58,011 nucleotides of DNA from Oceanospirillaceae bacterium (GTDB lineage Bacteria; Pseudomonadota; Gammaproteobacteria; Pseudomonadales; Balneatricaceae): assembly GCA_018647765.1 (NCBI GenBank), contig JABGSN010000039.1:1-58011 (forward strand), written 5' to 3'. The notes under the pieces were generated by a model. It ran no database searches. It was not told the DNA's origin and saw only the letters and a list, made by a program, of their open reading frames with translations. The stretch's first letter is position 1. Each line of letters opens with the position of its first letter. Below are positions 26,484-35,755 of this stretch, piece by piece. The translations under genes were made by a program, and so were the position numbers.

Positions 26484-27494
26484 ATGACCATCAAAGTAGG
26501 AATTAACGGTTGCGGCCGCATGGGTCGCCTTGTCTTACGGGCGGCGTGGAATTGGCCAGAATTTGAATTTATTCAGCTTAATGACCCCGCAGGCGATGCA
26601 GCCGCTACGGCCCACTTACTCAAATTTGATTCTATTCATGGCACTTGGGCGGCTGACATTGAAGGCCACGGAAATACCGTTTCTATTAACGGCAAGGCCT
26701 TAGCCTATAGCCAAAATACCAGCACCCAAGCAACCAACTGGAGTGAGTGCCATCTGGTGATAGAGGCCAGTGGTAAAATCAAAACCAAAGCCTTATTACA
26801 AGCCTATTTGGAGCAAGGGGTTAAGCGCGTACTCGTCACCGCACCGGTAAAACAAGAAGGGGTATTGGACCTTGTAGTGGGCGTTAATCACCATCTGTAC
26901 CAGCCGCACCTACATCAATTAGTCACGGCCGCCTCTTGCACCACTAATTGTTTAGCGCCCGTGGTTAAAGTCTTGCATGAAGCCCTTGGTATTCGCCATG
27001 GCTGTATGACCACCATTCATGACATCACCAACACTCAGGCCATATTAGACGCCCACCATTCAGACTTACGCCGCTCGCGCGCCTGTGGCATGAGCCTAAT
27101 CCCTACTACCACAGGTTCTGCTTCCGCTATCACCCATATTTTTCCAGACTTAAAAGGCAAGCTCAATGGCCATGCCGTGCGCGTGCCATTAGCTAACGCA
27201 TCACTCACCGACTGTGTGTTTGAAATGCAGCGGCAAACCTCGGTCGAAGAAATCAATCAGCTTCTTAAAACCGCTTCTGAGTCTGGGCCATTAAAAGACA
27301 TCCTTGGATTTGAAGCGCGGCCACTGGTATCTATCGATTACCGCACCGATCCACGCTCTTGTATTGTTGATGCCCTATCGACCATGGTCATCAACGGCAC
27401 TCAAGTAAAGCTCTACCTTTGGTATGACAACGAATGGGGTTACGTTAACCGTGCCGCAGAATTAGCCCGCTATATGTGCACCGACGATCATTAA
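26484..27494 (+). CDS. ArsJ-associated glyceraldehyde-3-phosphate dehydrogenase
   Basis: The 336-residue enzyme has the NAD site [12 protein letters not shown] and the active site [11 protein letters not shown] with Cys152. The known pathway uses a dedicated GAPDH to make 1-arseno-3-phosphoglycerate from glyceraldehyde 3-phosphate and arsenate, which ArsJ exports. Its stop overlaps the arsJ start by one base (TAATG), which marks it as that enzyme rather than the glycolytic one. ATG at 26484 was chosen because the NAD-binding fold begins there. Confidence 0.9.
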   Translation: MTIKVGINGCGRMGRLVLRAAWNWPEFEFIQLNDPAGDAAATAHLLKFDSIHGTWAADIEGHGNTVSINGKALAYSQNTSTQATNWSECHLVIEASGKIKTKALLQAYLEQGVKRVLVTAPVKQEGVLDLVVGVNHHLYQPHLHQLVTAASCTTNCLAPVVKVLHEALGIRHGCMTTIHDITNTQAILDAHHSDLRRSRACGMSLIPTTTGSASAITHIFPDLKGKLNGHAVRVPLANASLTDCVFEMQRQTSVEEINQLLKTASESGPLKDILGFEARPLVSIDYRTDPRSCIVDALSTMVINGTQVKLYLWYDNEWGYVNRAAELARYMCTDDH

Positions 27495-28717
27495 TGTCTG
27501 AACTAAGCTCGCCTAAGTTGCGCCCCTCTCATTTACGTCAATATGCCCTCATCACCGGTAATTATTGGGCCTTTACCCTCACCGACGGCGCCTTACGCAT
27601 GTTGGTGGTATTGCATTTCCATAGCTTAGGCTATGATGCCTTACAAATCGCCTTGATGTTTTTGTTTTACGAGCTGTTTGGTGTCATCACCAATTTGCTC
27701 GGCGGCTACCTTGGTGCACGCATCGGCCTCAATCGCACCATGAACATTGGCCTAGGCTTGCAGTTGATTGCGTTAAGTATGTTATTGGTGAGCCCACACC
27801 TTCTCACAGTCGCTTGGGTGATGGCAGCCCAAGCCATTTCTGGGATTGCTAAAGACCTTAATAAAATGAGCGCAAAGAGCGCCGTAAAAGTACTAGCGCC
27901 CACAGGCGAAGGCACAAGCCTATATCGCTGGGTGGCGCTACTGACCGGCTCCAAAAACGCCCTCAAAGGTGTGGGTTTTTTCCTGGGTGGTGCACTGCTA
28001 AATGGCTTTGGTTTTTCTAGCAGCGTACTAATCATGCTGCTAGGGCTAGCCGGGGTTTGGCTACTGAGTTTGGTACTGCTTAAAACCGACTTAGGGCGCG
28101 CAACAAACAAACCCAAGGTGACTCATCTATGGTCCAAAAACCCAGCCATCAACAACCTCAGCATGGCCCGATTATTTCTTTTTTCTGCTCGTGACGTGTG
28201 GTTTGTAGTCGCACTCCCCGTGTATTTAGCCCAACAGTTAGGGTGGCAATACTGGCAGGTGGGGGCTTATTTAGCGCTATGGGTTATAGGCTACGGCTTG
28301 GTCCAAGCACTCACGCCAAAATTAACCCAGCGTTTATACGCTGCCAACGTCACGGCACGCCATAGTTTATGGTGGGTCCTGTTGCTGACGACGACCACCT
28401 TGCTCATTGCCAGTGGCCTTGCCCTCGATCTCAACAACACCTGGGTATTGATGCTTGGCTTGGCTTGTTTTGGTCTAGTGCTTGCCGTTAATTCAGCAAT
28501 CCATAGCTATTTAATTGTAAACCTAGCCCATGTCGATCGGGTGTCCATGGATCTAGGTTATTATTATATGGCCAATGCCGCCGGACGCCTGCTAGGTACC
28601 GTATTGTCTGGCTGGGTGTTTATACATTTTGGGTTTATCTGGTGTTTATTGTGTTCTGCACTATTATTAATGGCAGCTGCATTGTTTATGCGCCGACTTG
28701 CCCGCACTAAACACTAA
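27494..28717 (+). CDS. arsJ: Organoarsenical efflux MFS transporter ArsJ
   Basis: The 407-residue, 12-helix major-facilitator protein has the ArsJ-like conserved segments LTDGALRMLVVLHFHSLGY, LFYELFGVITNLLGG and SGIAKDLNKMSAKSAVK. It exports 1-arseno-3-phosphoglycerate, giving arsenate resistance with the coupled GAPDH. No arsR, arsC or arsB is seen near, so only the pair is present. Confidence 0.9.
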   Translation: MSELSSPKLRPSHLRQYALITGNYWAFTLTDGALRMLVVLHFHSLGYDALQIALMFLFYELFGVITNLLGGYLGARIGLNRTMNIGLGLQLIALSMLLVSPHLLTVAWVMAAQAISGIAKDLNKMSAKSAVKVLAPTGEGTSLYRWVALLTGSKNALKGVGFFLGGALLNGFGFSSSVLIMLLGLAGVWLLSLVLLKTDLGRATNKPKVTHLWSKNPAINNLSMARLFLFSARDVWFVVALPVYLAQQLGWQYWQVGAYLALWVIGYGLVQALTPKLTQRLYAANVTARHSLWWVLLLTTTTLLIASGLALDLNNTWVLMLGLACFGLVLAVNSAIHSYLIVNLAHVDRVSMDLGYYYMANAAGRLLGTVLSGWVFIHFGFIWCLLCSALLLMAAALFMRRLARTKH

Positions 28718-28754
28718 CTCACATACACTTTACCCACCTGCTTAGGAGCATAAA

Positions 28755-29282
28755 ATGCATACACGAATCACCGTACCCCAAGTCACGTTTAAAACCCGTG
28801 TACGCGACGCCAGCATCGGCGGAGACAATCCGTTTCGCTGGCAAGACCTTACCAGTGATGAGGTTTTTAAAGACAAAAAGGTCGTCGTTTTTTCGCTTCC
28901 AGGTGCGTTTACTCCAACCTGCAGCACCTTCTAGGTACCCGGTTTTGAAGCTGCTTACGCAGAACTAAAGCAGCTCGGTGTGGACGAAGTTTATGTATTG
29001 TCGGTTAACAACACCTTTGTGATGCGCAAATGGATGCTCGACCAAGACATTAAAAACATTAAATTTATCCCCGATGGCAATGGTGAGTTCACCCGCCAAA
29101 TGGGTATGCTGGTAGACAAACACAACGTGGGTTTTGGCCCCCGTTCATAGCGTTATGCCATGGTGGTTGATAATGGTGTGGTTGAACATTGGTTAGAAGA
29201 ACCCGGCCGTGAAGACAACCATGGTGCCGACCCATTTTCCGTCAGTTCTGCTGAGTCTGTGCTGGCTGCCATTAAGTCCTAA
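28755..29282 (+). pseudogene. Peroxiredoxin (Prx5-like) frame with two in-frame TAG codons
   Basis: From the ATG (AGGAG 6 bases upstream) to TAA the frame is 175 codons and reads as a full Prx5-type peroxiredoxin: [12 protein letters not shown] with peroxidatic Cys56, VYVLSVNNTFVMRKWM, FIPDGNGEFTRQMGMLVDK, and a normal C terminus. Codon 60 (28932-28934) and codon 132 (29148-29150) are TAG. The second stands where relatives have Trp (RSWRY) and the first where Gln or His is usual, so each is one transition from sense (TGG or CAG to TAG). The rest shows no decay. Other genes here end with TAG (for example uvrD and the helicase), so TAG is a normal stop. A recent pseudogene, amber read-through, or sequence error are the options. 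Confidence 0.85.
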
Positions 29283-29611
29283 ACAAGGATGCCAGGCTAT
29301 GTATACAAAATGCCCCTATAGCATTTTATATACAATTAACATATAATCCGCCGCGTAATATCACTTGCATCCGCGTTATCTCAGCCACACTTCAAAATAA
29401 AGTGGCACGGTAAGGCACCAGCAGGTGCCGGGCATTGGCCATACGACTTACATTTAAGTACTGCCAATGTAGACCGAACAGAGGGTTACATCACTTCAAT
29501 ACCATCTCTGCCCCATTAAGTGCGGTTTAGGGAGTGACTTTGTTTACGCGCGGACTTTATGGATATTTGTGTTCATTGAGTCCTTAGATTTCTTTATTTC
29601 AGGATACTACG
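29283..29611 (+). other. 329-bp gap: leader region of the DeaD gene
   Basis: No gene is seen. It holds an imperfect inverted repeat (29301-29333) and a perfect TATAAT at 29342-29347 without a clear -35. If that is the promoter, the helicase mRNA has a leader of roughly 255 bases, like the long leaders known for csdA. Confidence 0.5.
29301..29333. repeat. Imperfect inverted repeat (12 of 13)
   Basis: GTATACAAAATGC (29301-29313) and GCATTTTATATAC (29321-29333) pair at 12 of 13 positions around 7 bases. It lies between the peroxiredoxin frame and a TATAAT, and may be an operator or a weak terminator. Confidence 0.5.
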
Positions 29612-31384
29612 ATGACCACTTTCTCAGAATTGGCACTTTCTAAGCCAGTACTATCTGCCATCACACGCATTGGCTACGAACAGCCATCCCCTATTCAAGC
29701 GGCTGCCATTCCACACCTTTTGGAAGGCAAAGACATTTTAGGTACAGCCCAAACCGGTACTGGTAAAACAGCTGCCTTTGCTTTGCCTGCATTATCTAAC
29801 ATCGACTTAAAGGTAGAAGCACCACAGGTGCTTGTGTTGGCTCCAACTCGTGAACTCGCCATTCAGGTTTCCGAGGCCTTCCAAAACTACGCCAGCGACA
29901 TGCGCGGTTTCCACGTGTTGCCTATCTATGGCGGCAGCAGCATGAGTGGCCAGTTACGCCAGCTACAACGTGGCGTACACGTAGTGGTTGGTACCCCAGG
30001 CCGAGTCATGGATCACTTACGCCGCGGCACTTTGAAGCTAGACAAGCTAAAGACCGTAGTGTTAGACGAAGCCGACGAAATGTTACGCATGGGCTTTATC
30101 GACGATGTGACTTGGATTTTGGATCACACCCCAGCAGAACGCCAAGTGGCTCTTTTCTCTGCCACCATGCCAGCTGTTATTCGTAAAGTGGCTAACACTT
30201 ACCTTAACAACCCAGAAGTCATTAAAATTGAAGCCAAAACAGCCACCGTAGACAGCGTCACTCAGCGCTACTGGAAAGCCGTTGGCACCAATAAGCTCGA
30301 TGCCATGACCCGCATCTTAGAAGCAGAAGATTTTGATGGTGTTATTGTATTTGTACGCACCAAAACCTTAACCGTTGAACTGGCTGAAAAGCTAGAGGCT
30401 CGTGGCCATCGCGCTTCGGCAATCAATGGCGACATGTCTCAGCAATTGCGCGAACGCACCATTGAGCACTTGAAGAAAAGCAAAATCGACATCGTTGTCG
30501 CTACCGACGTTGCTGCCCGCGGCATTGACGTCGCTCGCGTAAGCCACGTAATTAACTACGACATTCCATACGACACCGAAGCCTACGTTCACCGTATTGG
30601 CCGTACGGGTCGCGCTGGCCGTACGGGTAGTGCCATTTTGTTTGTAGCCCCACGTGAGCGCAACATGCTGCGCTCGATCGAAAAGGCCACCCGCCAGACC
30701 ATTACCCCAATGGAATTGCCTAGCCGTGAGCAAGTGCAGACGCGCCGTATCGACCAGTTTAAAGCCAGCATCGACAAAGCGCTTGAGCAGTCTGACCTAA
30801 GCATCTACAGCGACCTAATTGAAGCCTTTGTGAAGGAACGAGAAATCGCCCCAGAGCAAGTGGCTGCAGCCTTGGCCTTTATGGCCCAGCAAGACCGCCC
30901 GCTAGTAATGGAAGAACCTCGCAAACCAGAACGTCGTGATTCACGCGATGCCACACCTGGTTTTGGTGATGAAGAACGCCGTCCACGCCGTGAGCGCAAG
31001 GAAGAAACCTTCTCTGGCGAATCTATCGCTATGGAACGTTTCCGTATTGAAGTGGGCCATGACCACCAAGTTAAGCCAGGCGACATTGTTGGCGCTATCG
31101 CTAACGAAGCCGACCTAAGCAGCGCCTACATCGGGCGTATCAACTTGCTTGACGACCACTCTACCGTAGACCTGCCTGCCGGCATGCCTGCCGAAATGTT
31201 GCAGCTACTTAAGAAGGTACGCGTGCGTAACCAGCCGCTAAATATTGAGTCGCAAGGCGCTGCCGATGACTTCGTCCCAGGTGCTAAGTCGCCTCGACCT
31301 AAGCGTAAAGGCCCACCTAACCGTGGTGGTGATCGTCCAAATAACCGCAGAGATAGCCGTAACGACGGCGCTCGTCGCCGCTAG
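29612..31384 (+). CDS. deaD: DEAD-box RNA helicase DeaD/CsdA
   Basis: The 590-residue protein has all DEAD-box motifs: Q motif (GYEQPSPIQ), I AQTGTGKT, II DEAD, III SAT, IV-VI including ARGIDV and HRIGRTGRAGR. A DbpA-type RNA-binding domain follows at about 470-545 (MERFRIEVGHDHQVKPGDIVGAIANEA), then a basic, Arg/Asn-rich tail. It unwinds structured RNA in ribosome assembly and mRNA decay, especially in the cold. The long leader fits cold-type post-transcriptional control, which is inference. A terminator follows. Confidence 0.93.
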   Translation: MTTFSELALSKPVLSAITRIGYEQPSPIQAAAIPHLLEGKDILGTAQTGTGKTAAFALPALSNIDLKVEAPQVLVLAPTRELAIQVSEAFQNYASDMRGFHVLPIYGGSSMSGQLRQLQRGVHVVVGTPGRVMDHLRRGTLKLDKLKTVVLDEADEMLRMGFIDDVTWILDHTPAERQVALFSATMPAVIRKVANTYLNNPEVIKIEAKTATVDSVTQRYWKAVGTNKLDAMTRILEAEDFDGVIVFVRTKTLTVELAEKLEARGHRASAINGDMSQQLRERTIEHLKKSKIDIVVATDVAARGIDVARVSHVINYDIPYDTEAYVHRIGRTGRAGRTGSAILFVAPRERNMLRSIEKATRQTITPMELPSREQVQTRRIDQFKASIDKALEQSDLSIYSDLIEAFVKEREIAPEQVAAALAFMAQQDRPLVMEEPRKPERRDSRDATPGFGDEERRPRRERKEETFSGESIAMERFRIEVGHDHQVKPGDIVGAIANEADLSSAYIGRINLLDDHSTVDLPAGMPAEMLQLLKKVRVRNQPLNIESQGAADDFVPGAKSPRPKRKGPPNRGGDRPNNRRDSRNDGARRR

Positions 31385-31401
31385 TATTGCGGTTATTGAT
31401 C

Positions 31402-31430
31402 AAAGGGTGCCTATAATGGCGCCCTTTTCA
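31402..31430 (+). terminator. Terminator after deaD
   Basis: AAAGGGTGCC (31402-31411), loop TATAAT, GGCGCCCTTT (31418-31427) with one G-T pair, then TTCATT. The T-run is short. Confidence 0.6.
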
Positions 31431-31445
31431 TTGCCTGTAAAAAAA

Positions 31446-31970
31446 CTATAGCAACTTTTCATAACAGCGAAATAAAAACTCGCCAGATAAATTGGTCATG
31501 CGCTGAGGCTCCAACTCTTCAAAACCTAATTTTTCCAACACTCTGCCCGATGCAGGGTTATCAATACGATGAGCCGCCACCACGCGCTGCATATGGTACT
31601 GCCGGGCAGCCAACTGCAGCATCAGCTTACCCGCTTCGGCGCAATAGCCATTATTCCAATAAGGCACACCCACCCAGTATCCTAAATTGCCCTGAGCATT
31701 GAGCCCAGGAGGAATTTGATCCAAGCTAATCGCACCTACACATTGGTTATCCGCCTGCCTCACCATGGCACGAATAATGGCCGTGCCCGCTCGATGCTGC
31801 TGGGCATGCGTGGCGATCCAGGCTTTAGCGCCGTCTTCGGGGTAGGGGTACGGCAGGTTGCCTGCCATCTGCGCCACCTTTGCATCGCTTACCAAGGTTT
31901 GCACCATTGCCGAATCTGCCTGCGTAAACGGGCGCAATAGTAACCGCGCCACTGGAATAGGCTGAGCCAT
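31446..31970 (-). CDS. GNAT acetyltransferase (RimJ/RimL type)
   Basis: The 174-residue protein has the RimJ/RimL fold: ARLLLRPFTQADSAMV at the start, IGAISLDQ-like central strand, LGYWVGVPYWNNGYCAEAGKLML (acetyl-CoA region) and NPASGRVLEKLGFEE near the end. It transfers acetyl from acetyl-CoA to an amine of unknown identity. The ATG at 31970 was chosen over an upstream in-frame TTG. Confidence 0.85.
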   Translation of the reverse strand: MAQPIPVARLLLRPFTQADSAMVQTLVSDAKVAQMAGNLPYPYPEDGAKAWIATHAQQHRAGTAIIRAMVRQADNQCVGAISLDQIPPGLNAQGNLGYWVGVPYWNNGYCAEAGKLMLQLAARQYHMQRVVAAHRIDNPASGRVLEKLGFEELEPQRMTNLSGEFLFRCYEKLL

Positions 31971-32070
31971 TAAATGATCCAATAATCGTATGTTAAACCA
32001 TAGTTTTACTTTACCCAGGCAGGCAAAGCAACATAAAATGAGAGCCTAAATTATTATAAATGAGACCGTC

Positions 32071-33066
32071 ATGGCCACTATCAACATCGATCTAGACACC
32101 ATACAAGCCACCACTGCCAAAGCCCTAGCCGCCCATGGCGCAGCACCTTGGATTGCCGATTCGGTGGCACATGCAGTGCGTGTAGCAGAAGCCCACGGCA
32201 ATCGTATTTGTGGTTTATTCTATCTCGACAGTTACTGTAATCAGCTACGTGTAGGCCGGGTAAAAGGCAATGTTGAACCACAGGTAAGCCAGCCCAAACC
32301 TGCCAGTGTCATGGTCGATGCTAAGCTTGGTTTTGCCCAAGCGGCGTTCTCTCGCGGCCTTGATACGGCCCTTGTGGCAGCAAAAACCAATGGCGTTGCC
32401 ACCTTGGCTATTTGCCACTCACACACCTGCACCTCTATGGGTTACTTCACCGAACAAATTGCCCGCGCCGGTTATATTGCCATTGGCATGACCAACGCCA
32501 AGGCCTGCGTTTCGCCTCCAGGTGGCACCAAAGCGGTATTAGGCACTAACCCTATCGCCATGTCTGTGCCCGATGGCAAAGGCGGCCTAGCCATGCAGTT
32601 TGACCAATCCACTAGCGCCATTGCGATTGGCAAAATCAACATGGCCGCCACCGCAGGTGAGCAAATCCCCTTAGGCTGGGGTGTCGACAGCGAAGGACAA
32701 GCCACACAAGACCCCAATGCGGTATTACAAGGCGGTTCTTTGGTTTCTTCTGGCGGCTACAAAGGCTACGGCTTTGGTTTAATGGCAGAAATTCTTGCCG
32801 CTGCATTTACCGGTGGCAGCACCAGTACCCAGCTAGAGCCACTCAAGGCCACCGCCGGCCAGCCACACGATTTAGGCCAATGTTATATCATCATTGATCC
32901 GACCAACGTATCGGGCGATCTATTTTGGGACAAGCTGTCTGCTATTTCAGGAGCCGTAACTAGCCAACCGGGCGCACGCCTCCCTGGGTCGCAAAAGGTA
33001 TTGCCGGAGACGGTAGAGCTGGATGCCGACGTATGGCAAAGTGTGTTGAAGCTAGCTAATCACTAG
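32071..33066 (+). CDS. Malate/L-lactate dehydrogenase-family (Ldh2) oxidoreductase
   Basis: The 331-residue NAD(P)-dependent enzyme of the YlbC/DpkA-like family has the conserved His in CHSHTCTSMGYFTEQIA, then GTNPIAMSVP and SGGYKGYGFGLMAEIL. Family members reduce 2-oxo acids or cyclic imines (malate, lactate, ureidoglycolate, delta1-piperideine-2-carboxylate). The substrate cannot be decided here; it stands alone with its own leader. Confidence 0.85.
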   Translation: MATINIDLDTIQATTAKALAAHGAAPWIADSVAHAVRVAEAHGNRICGLFYLDSYCNQLRVGRVKGNVEPQVSQPKPASVMVDAKLGFAQAAFSRGLDTALVAAKTNGVATLAICHSHTCTSMGYFTEQIARAGYIAIGMTNAKACVSPPGGTKAVLGTNPIAMSVPDGKGGLAMQFDQSTSAIAIGKINMAATAGEQIPLGWGVDSEGQATQDPNAVLQGGSLVSSGGYKGYGFGLMAEILAAAFTGGSTSTQLEPLKATAGQPHDLGQCYIIIDPTNVSGDLFWDKLSAISGAVTSQPGARLPGSQKVLPETVELDADVWQSVLKLANH

Positions 33067-33147
33067 TCTGAAGTTACACTAGCGTTCTTCAAAGCCGCCG
33101 ATTCAGGGTACAATTCGGCGGTTACTAATCACTTACCGAGTAGTTCT

Positions 33148-33519
33148 ATGCCTAATATCAATATGCTTGTGGTAGAAGATGACTTAGTTAATCGCCAGAT
33201 TATCTATGAGTTTCTTACCTTTGGCGAAGTGCATATTGATCTAGCAGCAGACGGTTTGGAAGCGGTAGAGCGTGTTAAAAACAAGGCCTACGACATTATC
33301 ATTATGGACTTAATGATGCCTAACTTAGATGGCCTAGCCGCAACTAGAGCCATTCGCGCCTTAGACGTCAATGGCAGCGCCGAGGTGCCAGTTATTGCCG
33401 CCACCGCGCGCGACCCTATCACCGAGTTAGAACACTGGAAGGCCGCGGGCATTACCGACTACGTACACAAACCATTTTCAGAAGATGAGTTGTGGAACGT
33501 TATCAATACCTACGTGTAA
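33148..33519 (+). CDS. Single-domain response regulator (CheY-like)
   Basis: The 123-residue protein is only a receiver domain: acidic VVEDD, phospho-acceptor Asp54 in IIMDLMMPNLDG, Ala-Thr in AATA and Lys in VHKPF. With no output domain it acts by protein contact, as in hybrid-kinase relays. No kinase gene is adjacent; TorS is the only histidine kinase in the window, 20 kb away. Confidence 0.9.
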   Translation: MPNINMLVVEDDLVNRQIIYEFLTFGEVHIDLAADGLEAVERVKNKAYDIIIMDLMMPNLDGLAATRAIRALDVNGSAEVPVIAATARDPITELEHWKAAGITDYVHKPFSEDELWNVINTYV

Positions 33520-33540
33520 CCCCCTCCAAGGCCCATAAGA

Positions 33541-34203
33541 TCAAAAAGGGGCGGGGGCCGTTTGCTGCACTGGCACACCAGTCCCCGGATGATTAAAGGC
33601 CAGCTTCCATGCGTGTAACTGTAACCTTGGTGCTTGCTCAAAGGCCGCAGCATGGGCATAAAAACCACAACCACTAATAGGGTGACCCAGTTGCGCCATA
33701 TGCACCCTAAGCTGGTGCGAACGTCCGGTTACCGGTTTCAGTAACACCTTTGTTTGTAAGTTTTCAGCACGACGCTCTAGCACCTCAAAATAGGTCAATG
33801 ATGCCTTCCCTCGTTCATGGTCCACCATTTGTTTAGGGCGGTTTGGCCAGTCGCAGCATAATGGCAAATCGACCTGTCCCTCATCACCTTGCACCACTCC
33901 ATAGACCCAAGCTAAATACTGCTTTTGGGTTTGACGTTCTTGAAACTGCCGACTGAGATGCGACAAATTATCTTTACCGCGTGCCAACACCATCACACCA
34001 GAAGTATCCATATCTAACCGATGTACTATCAATGCGTCTGGGTAATTTTGTTGCACACGAGTAATCAGGCAATCTCTATTCAATGGGTGCTTGCCCGGTA
34101 CAGACAACAAGCCACTGGGTTTATCGACTAATATAATCGCCTCATCGACAAATAAAATGGCCACCTCTGCCTGGCACAAAGGGACGATAAAGTCCTCACT
34201 CAT
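33541..34203 (-). CDS. RluA-family pseudouridine synthase
   Basis: The 220-residue enzyme has the catalytic HRLDMDTSG motif near residue 62 and the family end KPVTGRSHQLRVHM. The size and motif spacing match RluA (23S rRNA U746 and tRNA U32), though other short members such as TruC are possible. Its start overlaps the preceding gene by 8 bases, the last step of a six-gene run. Confidence 0.88.
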   Translation of the reverse strand: MSEDFIVPLCQAEVAILFVDEAIILVDKPSGLLSVPGKHPLNRDCLITRVQQNYPDALIVHRLDMDTSGVMVLARGKDNLSHLSRQFQERQTQKQYLAWVYGVVQGDEGQVDLPLCCDWPNRPKQMVDHERGKASLTYFEVLERRAENLQTKVLLKPVTGRSHQLRVHMAQLGHPISGCGFYAHAAAFEQAPRLQLHAWKLAFNHPGTGVPVQQTAPAPF

Positions 34204-34537
34204 GGTACTGATCCGAGCGATAGCCTGAATCCACTAACGTTACCGACCTAAGGGCGAGAAACACAAGAATAACCACCACCAAGAGCGCCACTAAACCCGC
34301 CTCGAGCCACATGGAAGACACGCTGACAAAACTAAAAACAGCACTCAAGGCAACATTAAAGCTCACCAGCGCTAAAAAAATTATAAACCGCCGTCGCCAA
34401 CTGCGGTTCGTCGCTGGCAATAGATAAAAGGTGCCACACGCAGGGCAACCATAGGCCTTAGCCGGGTCTCGGTAGTCGTCGCAGAGTTGATTACGAGCAG
34501 TGATTTTAAACTCGCAGCTAAGGCACTTATTGGCCAT
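34196..34537 (-). CDS. Small zinc-ribbon membrane protein of unknown function
   Basis: The 113-residue protein has an N-terminal ribbon with CLSC and CPAC (residues 4-7 and about 31-34; DPAKAYGCPACGTFYLLP) and then two membrane helices (about 50-70 and 78-97). No family is recognised. It overlaps its neighbours on both sides by 8-11 bases, so it is surely co-translated with the GFA gene. Confidence 0.7.
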   Translation of the reverse strand: MANKCLSCEFKITARNQLCDDYRDPAKAYGCPACGTFYLLPATNRSWRRRFIIFLALVSFNVALSAVFSFVSVSSMWLEAGLVALLVVVILVFLALRSVTLVDSGYRSDQYHE

Positions 34538-34955
34538 GGTCGGCCTTCGCGGTCATACTAAACCCTTGACGCTGCGGTAAACCATCAGTGATTTGGTAAT
34601 AGTCGGCCTTTTCTTCTACGTAAATGTGCTCCACAAGCTCTAAACCGCTAGATTGGTCCAAGCTGCCAGCAAAAATAGAAATACTCGGTAAATCGGCCTT
34701 ATCCCAAAACAAGTTGCCACCACACTGTTGGCAGAAACCACGGCGAATGCCCTGCGAAGAAGAAAACCATTTAAGCCCCTGTTCTTCTAGCAACTCAAAG
34801 TCTTGTCGTTGAGCGGAGGTCGCAGCAACATGATGGCCACTGGCCTTTTGGCATTGGCCACAATGGCATGCCACTACTGGGCGTAATGGACCCGTTACTT
34901 GATATTTAACCGCGCCGCATAAGCAGCTACCTGTTGCACAATTAGTCATGACCAT
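34527..34955 (-). CDS. GFA-family (CENP-V/formaldehyde-activating) protein
   Basis: The 142-residue zinc protein has GSCLCGAVKYQVTG, CHCGQCQKASG and RGFCQQCGGNLFW, the seven-Cys pattern of the Gfa/CENP-V fold. Some members bind glutathione and speed S-hydroxymethylglutathione formation from formaldehyde, but most have no shown activity. It overlaps the PhyH gene by 14 bases. With an N-formylglutamate hydrolase-like gene two steps away and formaldehyde-releasing Tdm in the genome, a C1 role is possible but unproven. Confidence 0.85.
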   Translation of the reverse strand: MVMTNCATGSCLCGAVKYQVTGPLRPVVACHCGQCQKASGHHVAATSAQRQDFELLEEQGLKWFSSSQGIRRGFCQQCGGNLFWDKADLPSISIFAGSLDQSSGLELVEHIYVEEKADYYQITDGLPQRQGFSMTAKADHGQ

Positions 34956-35745
34956 TAACTCCTGGATAAATCACTGGAAACCAATCTTCGCGCATGGCTT
35001 CACCATTATTCTGTACTAACCCATCAAACGGCGGTGACGTTGGGCCACCACGGTCTACATAACGCACGTCATCGCCCATAAAACGGGTAGAGAAGGCACG
35101 CCTGCGGCTAGTCAATGCGTTACCCGGTGCGCCATGTACGGTTTTAAAGTTAAACAAGACGCAATCGCCTAGCTCTAACTCTGGCACTAAAATTGTTTGG
35201 CTTTCATCAATGGTGGGCATGTCCATGTAATCGGCATCGTTGTTGTACCACGGTTGGTTGCTAGACCAGCGTGTAGGTCGCACTAACTTGGGCCAGCGAT
35301 GGGAGCCTAATACCACCTGTAATGTGTTGGCTTGAGTCACCGGATCTAAGGGGATCCAGTAACTTGCAGTTTGCTCACCGTTAACACAATAGTAAGGCAT
35401 GTCTTGATGCCAGGGTGTTGGTTTTGCGGTACCGGGCTCTTTCACCAATATGTGTTCGTGGAACACTTGAATTTGTGTAGAGCGCGTGGCCTCAGCAGCA
35501 ATTTCGGCCGCCGGCGACTCATAAATCCACCGTTTAAATTCATCGATCCGCTGCCAGTTGCAATAGTCTTCAAAAAAACGTCCTGCGTCTCCTGTAGCCA
35601 CATTCTCTCGGCCATGCTCACTGGGCTGCATCAGTACTTTATCAAAACCTTCGCGCAAGCATTCAATCCAGTCTTTAAATATGCCTTTGATAACTATGGC
35701 ACCGTCGCGTTCATAGTCTTCAATTTGAGATTCACTTAAATACAT
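34942..35745 (-). CDS. Phytanoyl-CoA dioxygenase (PhyH)-family Fe/2-oxoglutarate oxygenase
   Basis: The 267-residue enzyme has the iron-binding triad expected for PhyH: HQDMPY (His and Asp, near residue 118) and a distal His in VHGAPGN near residue 200, with an Arg (SRRRAFSTRF) for 2-oxoglutarate. It resembles bacterial amine- or ectoine-type hydroxylases more than the human enzyme. It lies 10 bases after the N-formylglutamate amidohydrolase-like gene in the same run. Substrate unknown. Confidence 0.85.
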   Translation of the reverse strand: MYLSESQIEDYERDGAIVIKGIFKDWIECLREGFDKVLMQPSEHGRENVATGDAGRFFEDYCNWQRIDEFKRWIYESPAAEIAAEATRSTQIQVFHEHILVKEPGTAKPTPWHQDMPYYCVNGEQTASYWIPLDPVTQANTLQVVLGSHRWPKLVRPTRWSSNQPWYNNDADYMDMPTIDESQTILVPELELGDCVLFNFKTVHGAPGNALTSRRRAFSTRFMGDDVRYVDRGGPTSPPFDGLVQNNGEAMREDWFPVIYPGVNGHD

Positions 35746-35755
35746 AGTTAATCAC

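Noticed and set aside
26484-27494. Reading the GAPDH gene as the glycolytic gapA
   Set aside because: One-base coupling to arsJ points to the arsenate pathway enzyme.
28755-29282. Pyrrolysine in the peroxiredoxin because of the methylamine context
   Set aside because: Peroxiredoxins are not known to use it, TAG ends other genes here, and no pyl genes are in the window; mutation or suppression is simpler.
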